Assembly: GCA_035610365.1 (NCBI GenBank) | Contig: CM069432.1 | Coordinates: 114,409,529-114,473,528 of the forward strand | DNA: 64,000 nt | From: Aquatica leii | Taxonomy: Eukaryota; Arthropoda; Insecta; Coleoptera; Lampyridae | Reading direction: 5' to 3' | In this document: positions 1 to 11,495 of the stretch, in pieces | Numbering within the stretch: position 1 is the stretch's first letter | How the letters are laid out: every line of letters starts with the position of its first letter | Position numbers and translations under genes: made by a program | Notes under the pieces: generated by a model | Told to the model about the DNA's origin: nothing | Seen by the model: only the letters and a program-made list of their open reading frames with translations | The model's database searches: none

Positions 1-2
1 AT

Positions 3-557
3 AATACTTTAATAAAAAACGTCTTGACGAATACCAAGAATGAAATAAAAACAGCCATAGATAGGCTAGGAAAAAAAATCGAATATTTCAATAAAACAAC
101 AATCCAGAATTACCTAGCACAGGAACGATGGGAAAAAACAGAAAAAATGACGATAGAAACTGAATCGCAAACAGACGCATGGAAAGCACACAGCAAAGAA
201 ACGAAAGAAATTGCCATACAAACGACGCAATGGACAGCAGAAGGAAAAGAGATGATAGACAGCGTAGAGAATGTAAACACATACGAAGAATGGAAACAAG
301 TAGCAGAGGAAGAATGGGGAGATAGTGCTTATGTACACACAAAAATAGTAGAAGGACACCCACTACAAGAAACTACAGGAACAAGTACACTATGGGTAAC
401 GGAAAAAGAAGTAGAAGAAAATACTGGGCTACAATTAATGATAGAAAAAGTATATCCAGAAATAAACAAAGGAAAAGAAGAAATAGAAACCATGGAGAGA
501 GAAACCAAAACGAAAACAAAAAATAACACCAACATAAAAAAAAATAAAAATAATTAG
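3..557 (+). pseudogene. LINE ORF1, N-terminal part (partial)
   Basis: The frame is open to the left edge of the window, so the true start is not visible; the first in-window ATG is at 40. The product is Lys/Glu/Thr-rich, hydrophilic and probably helical, with no motif I recognise. It ends at TAG 555-557 just after an A-rich run encoding KKNKNN. The next block reads in another frame beginning immediately downstream (about 559), so the two probably form one ORF1 protein split by an indel in the A run. Role inferred from position: RNA-binding gag-like protein of the LINE ribonucleoprotein. Confidence 0.6.
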
Positions 558-558
558 A

Positions 559-1506
559 ATTATATATCAAGACCATGAGGAGGACGTATGGAGGAAGCTA
601 GAAACAATAAAATCCGAAACGGAGGAAGACGAAAAAATAATGTTACACAAACTAAAAACAATGAGCGTAAACAGACTAAGAAAAATGGCAGAGTGTATAT
701 TCAAGACAAACAAAAAAAGAATAAACATAATAGTACCAAAGGATACCCAAACACAACAAAGTATAGCTAAGCAAGACAACCAAAAGAAGACCTACGCGTT
801 AGTTGTAGAACAAAAAGGAAAAAAATACGAAGAACTAGTAACAAGAATGAGAACGCAGTTAAAAGGTAAAGAAGAAACCGAAAAAATACAAACCATAAGG
901 AGCACCAAAGAAGGAAAATTATTAATAACGATAGAGAAAGATGAAAAGGCACTAAATAGAATAAAAGAAGAACTAGAGAAAGGAAACGAAGAAGTTAACG
1001 TGAGAAAACTCGGAGAGAGAGTAAAAACAAAAAATCTGATTATTAGAGGGATGGATCTAATGACGACAACAAAAGATATAGAAGAAGCAATAAAACAATA
1101 TGGCAGTGTAGAAAACTTAAAAATAGGGGAGTTTAGGCCCAATAAAAATTACACAAAAACGGTCACAATCCGAGTTCCAGAAGACGAAGCTAATAAAATG
1201 ATTCAAAAAAAGAAAATAAGAATAGCAATGTCGCAATGTAGCCTAGAAGAGCAGCAACGAGCCGTCAGATGCTACAGATGTTGGGAGTACGGGCACAATG
1301 CCAAAGACTGTAAGGGAAATGATAGGACAAAATTATGCCACAAATGCGGAAAAGAAGGGCATGAATACAAGGAATGCCAAGAAGTGGAATACTGCCCACT
1401 ATGTGAAGAGGAGGGTCACAGCGCCGGTAGAGGGAATTGCGCAAGCTGGAGAAATTATATAAAGAAAGCTCGAAAACATAGCAAGGAGATGGGTGAAAAG
1501 ACATAG
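559..1506 (+). pseudogene. LINE ORF1, C-terminal part with three CCHC knuckles
   Basis: The frame is open from 559 to TAG 1504-1506; the first ATG is at 586 in another frame and at 640 in this one. A basic N-terminal half leads into a segment with the look of an RRM-like or PRE_C2HC fold (KNLIIRGMD, about residues 125-190 counting from 640). Then follow three zinc knuckles: CYRCWEYGHNAKDC, CHKCGKEGHEYKEC and CPLCEEEGHSAGRGNC. Three C-terminal CCHC knuckles are typical of ORF1 proteins of I, R1 and Jockey-type LINEs, where they bind element RNA. No stop lies inside this block. Confidence 0.85.
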
Positions 1507-1760
1507 CACTAACTGCAGATAAAGAACTTGTGATATCTATAAACTGTGATATAAATGTTGTGACGTCCAGAATCTACGAAAATAAACTGTGATATTTTTT
1601 ACATATTTTATTTATACATATATATATATATCGATTTATATAACACTACAAATTTATTTATATCTATACAAAACATATATACATATATATTTTTCTATTG
1701 CATTTATAAAACAATGACAAAGGATAATGAAAAAGTAGCATGCACTACACAAATAATTAA

Positions 1761-2702
1761 AAAAACAGAAAAAGGAAAAACAAAAGTGAAGTAAAAGTAA
1801 GAAATATAAAAAAGAAAAAGCAAGGCAAAATAAAAATTGGAACATGGAATATAAGATCGATGATACAACCAGGAAAAATGAGAGATATCGTACAAACTTT
1901 AGAAAAATATAAAATAGATATCATAGCAATACAAGAACTGAGATGGGCAGAAGAAGGTGAGATAAACAAAAGTAACTACACGATATTTTGGAGCGGAGGA
2001 AAAAAACAAGGTAAAAATGGAACAGGGTTTATAGTAACCCAAAAGCAAATGAAAAATATTATAAAATTTGAAGCTATAAATGACAGAATATCGAAGCTTA
2101 GAATAAGAGGACAAATAAGTAATACCACCCTCATATGTGTATATGCACCAACAGAAGTAGACACAAATGAGAAAAAAGAAGATTTTTATGAAAAACTTAT
2201 AAGAGAATGCGAGAAAACTCCAAAATATGATACTCTAATAATATTAGGAGATCTGAATGCGCAAGTAGGAAAAGAAGATCACATAAAAACTGTAGCTGGA
2301 AAACACACAATACACGAAAAAACTAACGATAATGGAAACAGAATCTGTAATCTAGCAGCAGCAATGAATTTATACTTAGCAAGTACTAAATTTCCCCACC
2401 CAACCAAACATAAAATCACATGGAATCACCCAAATCATGTAACAAAAAGTCAAATTGACCATGTTTTGATAACAAAAAAAAGATTAAAAAACATAGAAAA
2501 TGTTAGATCGTACAGAGGAGCTACTGCAGACACAGATCATGTTCTAGTAATTGCAACTATAAAAGAAAAGAAAAGTGTAGCACAAGACAACGTTAAAAAC
2601 AAGATGAAGAGCAGATCGAACACAGAAAAAACTAAAGATGTAAAAATACAACAAGAACTACAAAAAGGTAATAATATAAAAACTCAAACCAAAAAGAGAT
2701 AA
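1761..2702 (+). pseudogene. LINE ORF2, APE-type endonuclease domain
   Basis: The conserved start GTWNIRSM lies before the in-frame ATG at 1860, so that ATG is internal and the domain extends upstream. Recognisable endonuclease blocks are IAIQELRW (catalytic Glu), ICVYAPT, ILGDLNAQVG (Asp/Asn pair) and QIDHVLI, ending with DTDHVLV (Asp-His), matching the exonuclease-endonuclease-phosphatase fold that nicks target DNA for reverse transcription. Another frame opens at ATG 1714 (MTKDNEKVAC), and a one-base shift near 1790 may separate the two parts of the original N-terminus. The frame ends at 2702 and the linker to the polymerase is broken. Confidence 0.88.
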
Positions 2703-3010
2703 TGAACATAAAAAAAGCAAAAATAGAATAGAAGAGAAATGGTATAACATAAAAACAAGTATTTTAGTGACAGCAGAAGAATGAATAGGTGGAATAAAAT
2801 GGATAAGAGTAAAGAATGGTACGATCAAGAATATAAAGAAGCGTGCCAAACAAAAAATAGATAAAATGGCTGCAAACAAAAACAGAAGAAGTCAAATAAT
2901 TATATAAAGAACCAAACACGATAGCAAGAAATGGGTGCAAAAGAAAAAAGGGAATGGAACGAAAATAAGATTTAAAAATACAAGAAGAATATAGAAACAG
3001 AAATACAAAA

Positions 3011-4258
3011 ATGTTTTATCAAAGAATAAGGCAAGAAAAGAGAAATTATAAAATAAAACCAAGAGGTTTCAAAGATGAAAAAGGCGTCACAAAATATACA
3101 CAAACTGAAATACAACAAATATGGAGAAACTACTTTGAAAAGCTATTCAGTAGCGAAACACAGACAAATATAAATACACCAACAAATACAACAGTAGACT
3201 TAAAAATACACAAACCAACTCTAGAGGAGGTGAAAAGAGCAATAGAAAATTTAAAAAATAACAAAGCAGCCGGAAGCGATAACGTAATTGCAGAGTTCAT
3301 CAAAAACGGAGGTGAAAAACTACATAAAAAAATACAAGAATTAATAAGTCAAATATGGAGGGAAGAATATATGCCAGAAGAATGGAGAAAAGGAATAATA
3401 ACAACAATACACAAAAAAGGAGATATGGAACAGTGTGAGAATTACCGAGGAATACAGCTGTTAAATGTAACCTACAAGATACTCATATATATATTAAAAC
3501 AAATATTGGAAAAAGCTAATGAATATGACATAACACTACACATATTATTCATAGACTTCAAGCAAGCATTTGATAAAATAATACGAGCTAATATACCGAC
3601 AGAAATGAAAAAAATGGAAATACCACAAAAGATAATAAACTTGGTTAAAATGACATTAGAAGACACAACGGCAGTAGTGAAGGTGGGAAATATAACAACA
3701 AAAAGCTTTGAAGTAAAGGAAGGAGTAAAGCAAGGGGATACTCTATCAGCTTTAATATTTAATATAGTGCTAGACAATGCAATTAAAAGAACGAAAATAG
3801 AAGGTACAATAAACGTCAAAAATACACAAATTATTGCTTACGCCGATGACGTAGTAATCATAAGCAGAACCAAAATAGGAATGATAGATGCTGCCATAAA
3901 AATAGAGGAGGAAACAACAAAAATTGGGTTAAGAATCAACGGAGAGAAAACAAAATACTTAAAATATAGTAACACTAACAATGAAAAATTTATAAAAGTA
4001 GGAGATCATAAAATAGAAAGTGTGCAAAAATTCAAATACTTAGGAACCATAATATACAACAGAAAAAATAAAGATAATGACAAAACCAAACAAAGAATAC
4101 AAGAAGGATACAGAAGCTACTACGCAAATAAAAAATACATTAACAGTAAACACTTAAGCATAAATGGTAAAATCCAAATTTATAGGGCTTTGATAAGACC
4201 AGTAATAGTATATGCGTCAGAGACATGGACAATGACGAAAACGAAAAAGAGGAATTAA
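3011..4258 (+). pseudogene. LINE ORF2, reverse transcriptase domain
   Basis: LINE reverse transcriptase motifs occur in order: NKAAGSDNV, PEEWRKGIITTIHKKGD, NYRGIQLLN, LFIDFKQAFDKI (motif A Asp), VKQGDTLSALIFN (motif B), AYADDVVI (catalytic YADD), LRINGEKTKYL and KYLGTIIY. The family normally has a segment of about 30-40 residues with a CGFRKGRST-like motif between NVTYKIL and the motif A region. Here that segment is missing, with the frame kept, so an internal deletion is likely. The reading frame stops at 4258; the C-terminal portion continues in another frame. The enzyme would copy element RNA at a nicked target site. Confidence 0.9.
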
Positions 4259-4376
4259 AAATTTGAAAAAAAATAAAAAGCATATTCTAGGACCAATTAA
4301 CACGGGAAACAACAAATATAGACCAAGAATGAATTTCGAGATAAGAGGCCAAATGAAAGGAAAGGACATCGTTTAG

Positions 4377-4628
4377 TATATAAAATCACAACGAATAAAA
4401 TGGCTAGGCCACGTAATGAGAAAGGATAAAACGAAAACAATAAGAATAGTAACTGAATGGAAACCAACAGAAAACAGGAAGAGAGGCAAGCCGAAGATCA
4501 GATGGATTGACGATGTTGTAGATGATCTAAAAACGTTAGAAATAAAAAACTGGAAAGTAAAATGCCATAACAGAACGGAATGGTCTAGAATCGCAGAAGA
4601 AGCAAAGAATAGCAAAAAATTAATATAA
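4377..4628 (+). pseudogene. LINE ORF2, C-terminal tail
   Basis: The conserved tail of this LINE family is recognisable: IKWLGHVMRKD, then GKPKIRWIDDVVDDL and NRTEWSRIAEEAK, ending with a stop at 4626-4628. A TAG at 4374-4376 separates it from the preceding part. This segment normally follows the polymerase thumb of the same polypeptide. No zinc knuckle is visible here. The A-rich 3' untranslated region follows directly. Confidence 0.75.
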
Positions 4629-4660
4629 ATAAAAAAAAATAAGACAATCGGGTACTAATC

Positions 4661-5497
4661 CATCCCAAATAAAGGATTAAGAAAGCTGAAAAGCAGACAT
4701 AACTGCACGCGGTTAAAGTTCTGGTTATATATATATATAAATATCTTGTAATAGATAAATGCTAAATCGATTACTGCTTTACGTATATGGAATTCCGAAG
4801 ATGCGCTCCCAATAATTTCATCGTTTTCTATAGCACTTCTATGATGTTTTTGTTGCATTTGTATACTAAAACTGCCAGTTTTGCGTATATTTGCTTCTAG
4901 TCCAGTCGCCGCTTAAACGAATATTAAAAAATAATTTACCTGGTACAAATAATGCTTGTAACAACTAATTAACAACTATCTTTCATTTATTTCCTACAAC
5001 TACTGTTCCTGTTTTGATGCTTTTATTTGCATTTATCAGAATAAAAAAAATAATTGTGACTAAAATATCCATGATAATAAGTGGTTTGGTACACTGTAAA
5101 GAATATTTAAAAATTTTTTATAAATTTTACTTAGAAAAATTTTTTTGCGATACTTTTGTTTTTGTTTAATTTTATCACCAATTAGTCGTAAAGTAAACGA
5201 ACATAAAACAATTTCATTAATTATAGATACAAACAAACACTTTACGTTTTAATCCTGATTAACTTTTTTTATTAGTTTTAATCACGATTAGTTAACCAAC
5301 GATTTAATCAGAGTTGATGAAACTGGCTCTTAAACTATGATTAAAAACCCGCTCTTATCATAAAAATTGTCAACTTTAATTTATACTTTAATTAGGTACA
5401 TTCACAAATTTCAATTCGAAATTTAGAAAGTAACAGAAAAAAAAATATTTTCTTTATAGCTGAACATCATCAATTGGTCTAACAAGTTAAATGTATA
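4661..5497. other. Unassigned AT-rich spacer
   Basis: No convincing coding signal. A short stretch around 5245-5345 holds several ATTAATC/GATTAA strings (for example near 5250, 5280 and 5300), a sequence style also seen in the Harbinger-like region at 61.9-62.2 kb; a MITE remnant is possible but I cannot define its ends. Confidence 0.4.
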
Positions 5498-5519
5498 GGG
5501 CAACGGGTGGGAATGCCGG
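5498..5519 (+). repeat. Left TIR of pogo-A
   Basis: Starts GGGCAACGGG directly after the TA at 5496-5497. It matches the reverse complement of 7907-7928 at most positions. Confidence 0.75.
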
Positions 5520-6030
5520 CTATGCGGGTATTACCGGCCACTCGATTACTAGACGGTTTGGAGCCGACTGAGACTGCGTCAGTTCACGTGAAGCGTGCAG
5601 ATCAACTTGTTGCAGTTTATTTCGCGGGCTAGAATGCAGGTTTGTGATTTTGTGTATCAAAACACTAAAATATACTTGTTGATATAAAAATTTGACCACT
5701 TCCAAAGTAAATAAAACATGTTATAAATATATATAATAGATTAGATGTTTTTCATTCATTTGCTAGATAGTAGTGTATATTCATTAGAATGCAACAGAAA
5801 ATTAACCTAACCTCACGTAGTTGTGTGTCATTGTATTCGTATTTTTACATTTCAAATAGAGGTAAAACCGGTCACTATGTTGAGGGTAATAGCGGCCGGC
5901 CGGAATTACCACCACACTTGCTTATTAATATTATTTATGTACTAGGGAAGGACAGGGTGGGTTTTATAGGTTTTATAAGGAATTATTCATTTCAGATGCC
6001 GAGGTAGTATACTCGTATCTCAAAAAAAAA

Positions 6031-6150
6031 TCTTCCTGGGCAGTAGAAAACCTAAACGCAGCAATAAATTCAATTGCTGAAGGAGAAAGCATACGCCAAG
6101 TTAGTTCGAGATTTTCTGTTCCTAGATCTACACTACAGGATCGTCTTTAA
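6031..6150 (+). pseudogene. pogo-A transposase, Psq-type HTH fragment
   Basis: The frame reads SSWAVENLNAAINSI, then GESIRQVSSRFSVPRSTLQDRL, the canonical pipsqueak/CENP-B-like helix-turn-helix that begins pogo and jerky-like transposases. It ends at TAA 6148-6150. The DNA-binding domain would recognise the element ends. The downstream DDE blocks are in other frames, so the coding unit is broken. Confidence 0.8.
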
Positions 6151-6281
6151 AATAAAAGCACTGCACTACCTGTACTTGGAAGGAAACCCGTATTTTCAGC
6201 AGAGCAAGAAAAAGAGCTTGTTGCACAAATAATAAATTTATCCAAAATATTTTATAGTTTATCTATCAATGAAATTAAGCA

Positions 6282-6839
6282 ATGTGCATTTACCTATGCA
6301 GAAAAAAACCATATGAATTCCTAAAACGGAATCCCGAAATTTTGATCAGGAAACCGCAACCTACAAGCATAAATAGGCTTACAGCCTTCAACAGAGAACA
6401 AGTTTCGCTATTCTTTTCAAAACTAGATTCTGTCATGGAAAAATACAAGTTATCGTCGGCACGTATTTTTAATGCTAACGAAACAGAAATAACAAATGTG
6501 CAAACCTCTAGTAAAATAGTAGCTCAGAAAAGTCAGCCAAGAGTTGGGTTTATAACAAGCGCAGAAAGGGAACGAACCACTACAGTAATTTGTTTTTTTG
6601 GGGCTTCAGGCATTTACGTTTCTCCATTCTTCATATTTGCACGTCAGAAAATGGATCCTCAACTTAAACGAAATGAAACGCTTGGTGCAGCCTATGCATG
6701 TTCGTCTAATGGCTGGATAAATGAATCTCCGTTCATAGATTGGTTGGCACATTTTCAGCTTAATGTCAAATCCTCAAAGGATGATCCCGTTCTATTAATC
6801 GTCGACAATCACGTGTCATTGCACTTTAAAAGCCTATAA
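6282..6839 (+). pseudogene. pogo-A transposase, first DDE block
   Basis: Homology is visible from FLKRNPEILIRKPQPTS (end of the CENP-B-type HTH region) through RIFNANETEI, which corresponds to the usual IFNxDET motif carrying the first catalytic Asp; here the Asp position is Asn. Further on, VGFITSAERERTTTVICFFGASG and LLIVDNHVSLH fit the DDE superfamily, the latter holding the second catalytic Asp. The frame ends at 6839 and resumes shifted by one base downstream. A dead pogo/Tigger-type transposase. Confidence 0.85.
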
Positions 6840-6867
6840 CTTCTGTCGCGAAAATGGCATTATAATT

Positions 6868-7296
6868 TTGGCGATTTCGTCCCATAGTTTACGCCGGATT
6901 CAACCACTGGATGTGACATTTTATAAACCTCTCGAAACGCCATACAACGTAGAATGTGATAAGTACTTGAAGAATCACCCTGGCGAAAAAATCACAACAA
7001 AAGAAATAGCAGAAATCTTCAACAAGGCTTATGGTAGAATTGCCACCCCAGAAAAGGCTGTCAAGGGCTTTGGAACTACACCCATTTATCCGATAAACCC
7101 AGACGTGTTCTCGGAAGATGATTTCCTTGCCGCAAAAAATATTAGGAGTCTTCAAAAAACGATACCACGACAAAACAAACGTCCTCGAAAATTCTGTTAT
7201 AGAAAGGGCCTAGTTGTAGCAACGCTCAGTTACCCGTCGTCGAGAGTGCTAATAACAGGAAACAACATGCTGAAATTTTCACCTCAACCCCGTTAA
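6868..7296 (+). pseudogene. pogo-A transposase, second DDE block
   Basis: This continues the preceding block in a different frame: ILAISSHSLRRIQPLDVTFYKPLE matches the pogo/jerky motif (P..SH..QPLDV..F.PLK) that precedes the last catalytic acidic position. FGTTPIYPINPDVFSEDDF is the usual family signature further on. The frame closes at 7296 with unconserved low-complexity sequence. No intact third catalytic residue can be confirmed because of the frame change. Confidence 0.8.
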
Positions 7297-7544
7297 AAGA
7301 ACAACTTGAAGAGAAAGAACGAAAAAAGCAAATCAAGGGAGATTTAAAAAACCAAGAAAAAGTAAAGCTAGCTAAACGAGTTCTAGATATTAATGGTCCC
7401 ACGAAAAGTAATATTTCCAATGATACTAAGTCTCAGGTCGACATGCAGCCTCCAAATATCAATAGAATATGTAAATCTCAAACCAATATAAAAAAATCTG
7501 TGACAGCGGATCTTCAGATGAATCTAGTACCGATGGGAGTAATT

Positions 7545-7655
7545 GTTGATGTAACCGAAGAACTGTGCCTTATCTGCGTTGAATTTGGAAAGAATGAAGT
7601 TTGAAGCAGGTGCACCTCCTGCGGTCAATGGGCTCACAAAGCTTGCGCAAACGTA
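7545..7655 (+). pseudogene. pogo-A C-terminal Cys/His zinc-finger-like tail
   Basis: The frame reads VDVTEELCLIC, then a TGA, then SRCTSCGQWAHKACAN. The CxxC-CxxC-HxxxC spacing resembles the start of a PHD or RING-like finger. Many insect pogo/jerky-like transposases carry a PHD-like C-terminus, which supports assignment to the same protein. The in-frame TGA interrupts it. Confidence 0.55.
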
Positions 7656-7906
7656 AGAAAAAACACTATATCTGTGATTTTTGTGAATAGGGGGTAATGC
7701 CGGCATGCGTCCGGAATTACCCCAATATGTGGGTAATTTCGGCTAAAGCTACATTTTTTTTGTTTCGATTTTTCAATAAAATGTTAATTTTCTTTAATAC
7801 AAATAAATGTTTTTCTGGTGCAAAACATGTTGACTTACTTGTCTTTTACTAATTTGTTTATTCTGTGAATTTCTGGAAGTTGAAATTAATAAAACTGCTT
7901 AAGTGG

Positions 7907-7928
7907 CCGCCATTCACCCCAGCTACCC
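7907..7928 (-). repeat. Right TIR of pogo-A
   Basis: Read on the minus strand it starts GGGTAGCTGG; the TA at 7929-7930 lies just outside. A diverged partner of the left TIR. Confidence 0.75.
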
Positions 7929-7930
7929 TA

Positions 7931-10900
7931 AGTAAGATAACTAATTGATAACTAACAAAATACTTAAAAATAATTTATAAATTCTAATGAATTGTACGCA
8001 AAACCCCCTAGACGCTAAAATGTCAAACTATAGTTAGAAAGTAATAGTATTTAGTATATTTTAGTTATCCATAACCGTTAGCACTAATTAATGAGTATTT
8101 GAAATAACACGATAAGAGAATAATAATTATCTATTAACAAAAAAACAACATTAACGTTTTAACAATGTTTAAAATAATGTAATTGTTAATTATTAGTAAA
8201 TATATATAACATTTTGAATTAGATAAATAAAAAAGTCGATTTATGATAAAAACTTTTATTTCAAACGCAATTTTTTATTCGATTAAATTACATAAACAAA
8301 AAACGTGTAAGTGTGTTAAAAATATTACCAAAAATTAGTCATAAAATTGTTCAACTTATTTAAAAATATTTATTACTAAAAAGAAAGTTACGGTACACTA
8401 GAAACTCGGGAAATAACTATGAATAGCGTCAACGTAAAAGGAAGTATCGCCACTCACTTGAAGAACATTAAACTATAAAAAAAACGTGAGTGTTTAAAAT
8501 AATTAATCAACTGTATTACAAAGAGAAAAGTAAAATATATAAATAAGACATTTTACTTAATTTGTTATAACTTTAGATACTACTACTTTGATATTTTACT
8601 ATTTACATTAGCCGTACATTTACTACTATTTAACAAAGACAAATAATTTATGAGTAGATATAAAATGATTCCCACAGATTCAACGCAATTTTTTTTAACA
8701 CTGGTGTGGCAGCTGCATTGAGCAATTCTTTTTGACATGTTTTTAAATAAAATTTCTCAATGGCTTTGTTTTTCAAAATTCTTAATACTAATCTAAACTT
8801 TATTTTGCATTCAAACACATTTTTATTTGAATGTTGTTTTCTTGAGTTTGCCCACGACAGTCACGCTAGATTTCATTCCAAAAATGAGTTGCTTTCGTTT
8901 ATAAGTCAACTGTAATGCGAACTTCACCCACAAAATCTGCGTCATGGTTATGAAATAACTGCAAAATAAATTTGGTCTAACAAAGTTCAACGATTCTTAA
9001 CATCCGTTGAATTAATCGCTTTTTTTAAGTAACACACAGACCTTACAAAACCGCTGGTTTAATCGCGCTATACAATCGTTTATCTGGTTCCACCACGCGT
9101 GCTTTTTTAAGTTAAAAAACATCTTTAATAAAAAGTTAATTTTGTAGAAATCAATTATTATTCAAAATTTAACTCATTAGCATTTTCCAATATTTCTAGA
9201 AATTCGGAATACAAATTGTAAAAAATTTGAATATTTTAACCTAAAACTATATAACTATGAAAGACAATATTTTAAAACGATACTACTGCAAAAATAAAAA
9301 ATAAAGTAAAGTTTGAGTATTTGATATTCGAAGGCTACAAAAGCTTAGTTTAATAAATAAGAATAATATTCTTATTTGTATTCCTAAAAAATGATTAGTC
9401 TACAAAAACATGCAGTGTAACTTTACGGTTTTCAGTATTGAGCAGATACTGTAATAATTCACAACTGAAACAAAATTAAATTAAGCACTAGCTGACAAAC
9501 AATTTAAGCATATTGAATTACATTCAGGGGAGAAGGTATGTCAGTGTAGTCAAGTTGACACGCAACTTTCATTTTTTAAACAAAATTTTACGGTAATTGT
9601 GCTGGTTTTGTGTTAGTATTATTTTCAATTTTGCCTAATACTAGACTGATACAAAAATCAATACTCGATTGCCAGATTTCCGTTTTTTTTAAATTTATTT
9701 ACAATTTTTTTATTTGTTTAAATGTGGTGGTTTTGCGTCAAATTGTGGCATTATTATTAAACTTTTAAAAATTTAAACGAATCCGAGAGTATTAACACCT
9801 CGTTTTATTTTCAATATTTTACAATAATTTGTGCTTTTCTAATTGTCTGTTTTGTGCAAAATTGTGTTAATATTCAATTCAATAGCCTATTTTTAAACTG
9901 ATAAAAACAGTTAAACAAATTCGCGGATTAACATGTTTACCATCGCATTGTTTTTTAAACTATTAACGATACATTTTGCTTTTTTATTTGTGATTGTTTG
10001 GTATCGAATTGAGTTGTGTGCTAATTTGAGCGCCAGTTCTCAGTTGCTAAAAACATTTTAACCATGCATGTTTGTTTGTGATTTTAATTGTTTTTTGCTA
10101 AATTATGCTGATGATACTTGTAAATTCGTAAAATACTTAAAAATGATCCCAAGTAAATGTAATATAAGCAGAATTTTGCACAAAACGTAAACAATTAGAA
10201 ATTTAAAAAAAGTAGCGTAAAAACACGAGAGTAAAAAATTATAACAACAAAAAAATTAAAAATCCAGATTATTAAACCAATTGAATGCTAATTATCAAAA
10301 AAATAATAAATATTTTGGCAAGATAGATGAAAACAATTTAAAGATGGCAACAACGTCATAAAATGACAAAATTGATAAAAGACTTAACTTGAAAGCTACA
10401 CAGTTTTATAACAAAAAAATCTGAAATAGTTTATATTATTCCAAATGAAAGTAAACAAATTGCTTATAACAATTAAATATAACAATAATATAATAAAATA
10501 GAGTAAAAGTAGAGTAGAAGTACGTGTTGACTATAATTCGCTATAATTAGTGTAGTGATGTATTTTAAGGCATCAACTGATCTGTGGCACCAAATCAGGT
10601 TAAACTTACATCATAACCTAGGAGAAACAGGCGCGCATACAATTATCTTACTACTCTAGTGTTCCCATTTTTTTATGCTATATGTATATTTTTTACAGAT
10701 CGTGTTTAAACAAGCCTTAGCGCAGTACCATAACACCTAAAATATTTTAAAAAAGGCAGTTGCTGCAAATCAATTCGTTTTAACATCGAGTAGTCATTGA
10801 GTTCAGAAAGCGTTTTTGGAAAACGTTTCATACTGGATTGTGCAGTTAATAAACAAGTTCGATTTAGCCCAATTGCACAATGAACTTAAAGTATAGATTG

Positions 10901-11495
10901 TCAAAAGGTAAATTTAAGATTCCTGTTTAATTTTAATTAATTTTCACTAAGATGAGAACGTCTTCCAGGTTTAGACGTTCTAAACTAAGTATAGACTCTG
11001 GCCGTGGAGGCCTTCGCTATTAATTAATTTTTGTGTAAATACTGAAATATATATTTATTGTTCTGCTCATAAAGTTCATGCCTTAGACACAAATTTTTTA
11101 ACTTTTTTTTAGGTATGATGAAAATGATTGAAAAACCTATGTTATTTTCGTATTTTAAAAAAATAATATGTAATATTATTATATTATCTTTGCTTCTTCA
11201 CAACATATATAAAAAAAAATTATCAGCATAATTGTGAACAACAGTTATTTAGCTATTAATCAACGCTCAGTATCTGCTTCTTCAGATATTAGATATGTAT
11301 AGATGTTTTTATCCTGAACTATTTTATTAAACAATATGTATTTATTCTGTTCGATGCAAACTTTTATATTTTGACGTTAACTGTTGTTCGTGTATTTTAA
11401 CAGTGTTACGTTTGTTATGAGTTTATTTTAGCTTGTTTTTACATCGTAACTGTTGTCTGGTACCATAATTTTTTTAACATTACTATAACTATTTT
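7931..11495. other. Long unassigned AT-rich stretch
   Basis: About 3.6 kb with no supportable gene. There are scattered short repeats of a TTTTGTGCAAAATTGTG-like string between 9590 and 10030 (for example near 9601, 9725, 9850, 9985) that look like the debris of an old tandem or dispersed repeat. No ORF here resembles a protein. Confidence 0.5.

Larger units (their letters stand above)
1..4660 (+). mobile_element. LINE (non-LTR retrotransposon), cut by window edge
   Basis: Four coding blocks lie in the order expected of a two-ORF LINE: gag-like ORF1 with zinc knuckles, apurinic-type endonuclease, reverse transcriptase, and a conserved C-terminal tail. An A-rich 3' end with several AAATAAA-like strings lies near 4620-4660. 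The left end is outside the window. The sense strand is strikingly A-rich and T-poor, unlike the flanks. The coding blocks are separated by frameshifts and stops, so this copy is dead. The clade is unresolved; the ORF1 architecture suits the I/R1/Jockey side, while the endonuclease resembles proteins often labelled craniofacial development protein 2-like in insect annotations. Confidence 0.9.
5498..7928 (+). mobile_element. pogo-like DNA transposon (pogo-A), decayed
   Basis: The element is bounded by imperfect TIRs (GGGCAACGGGTGGGAATG at the left; reverse complement of the right end GGGTAGCTGGGGTGAATG) and flanked by TA at 5496-5497 and 7929-7930, the Tc1/mariner-superfamily duplication. It carries, in order, a Psq-type helix-turn-helix, DDE-superfamily blocks and a C-terminal Cys/His zinc-finger-like tail. 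All coding parts are frameshifted or interrupted. Secondary copies of the terminal motif (GGTAATGCCGG-like) occur near 5524, 5880-5910 and 7690-7740. Confidence 0.85.

Noticed and set aside
88-1142. Minus-strand ORFs rich in Phe, Ser and Cys opposite the LINE
   Set aside because: They result from the A-rich sense strand read backwards (T-rich codons), not from real genes.
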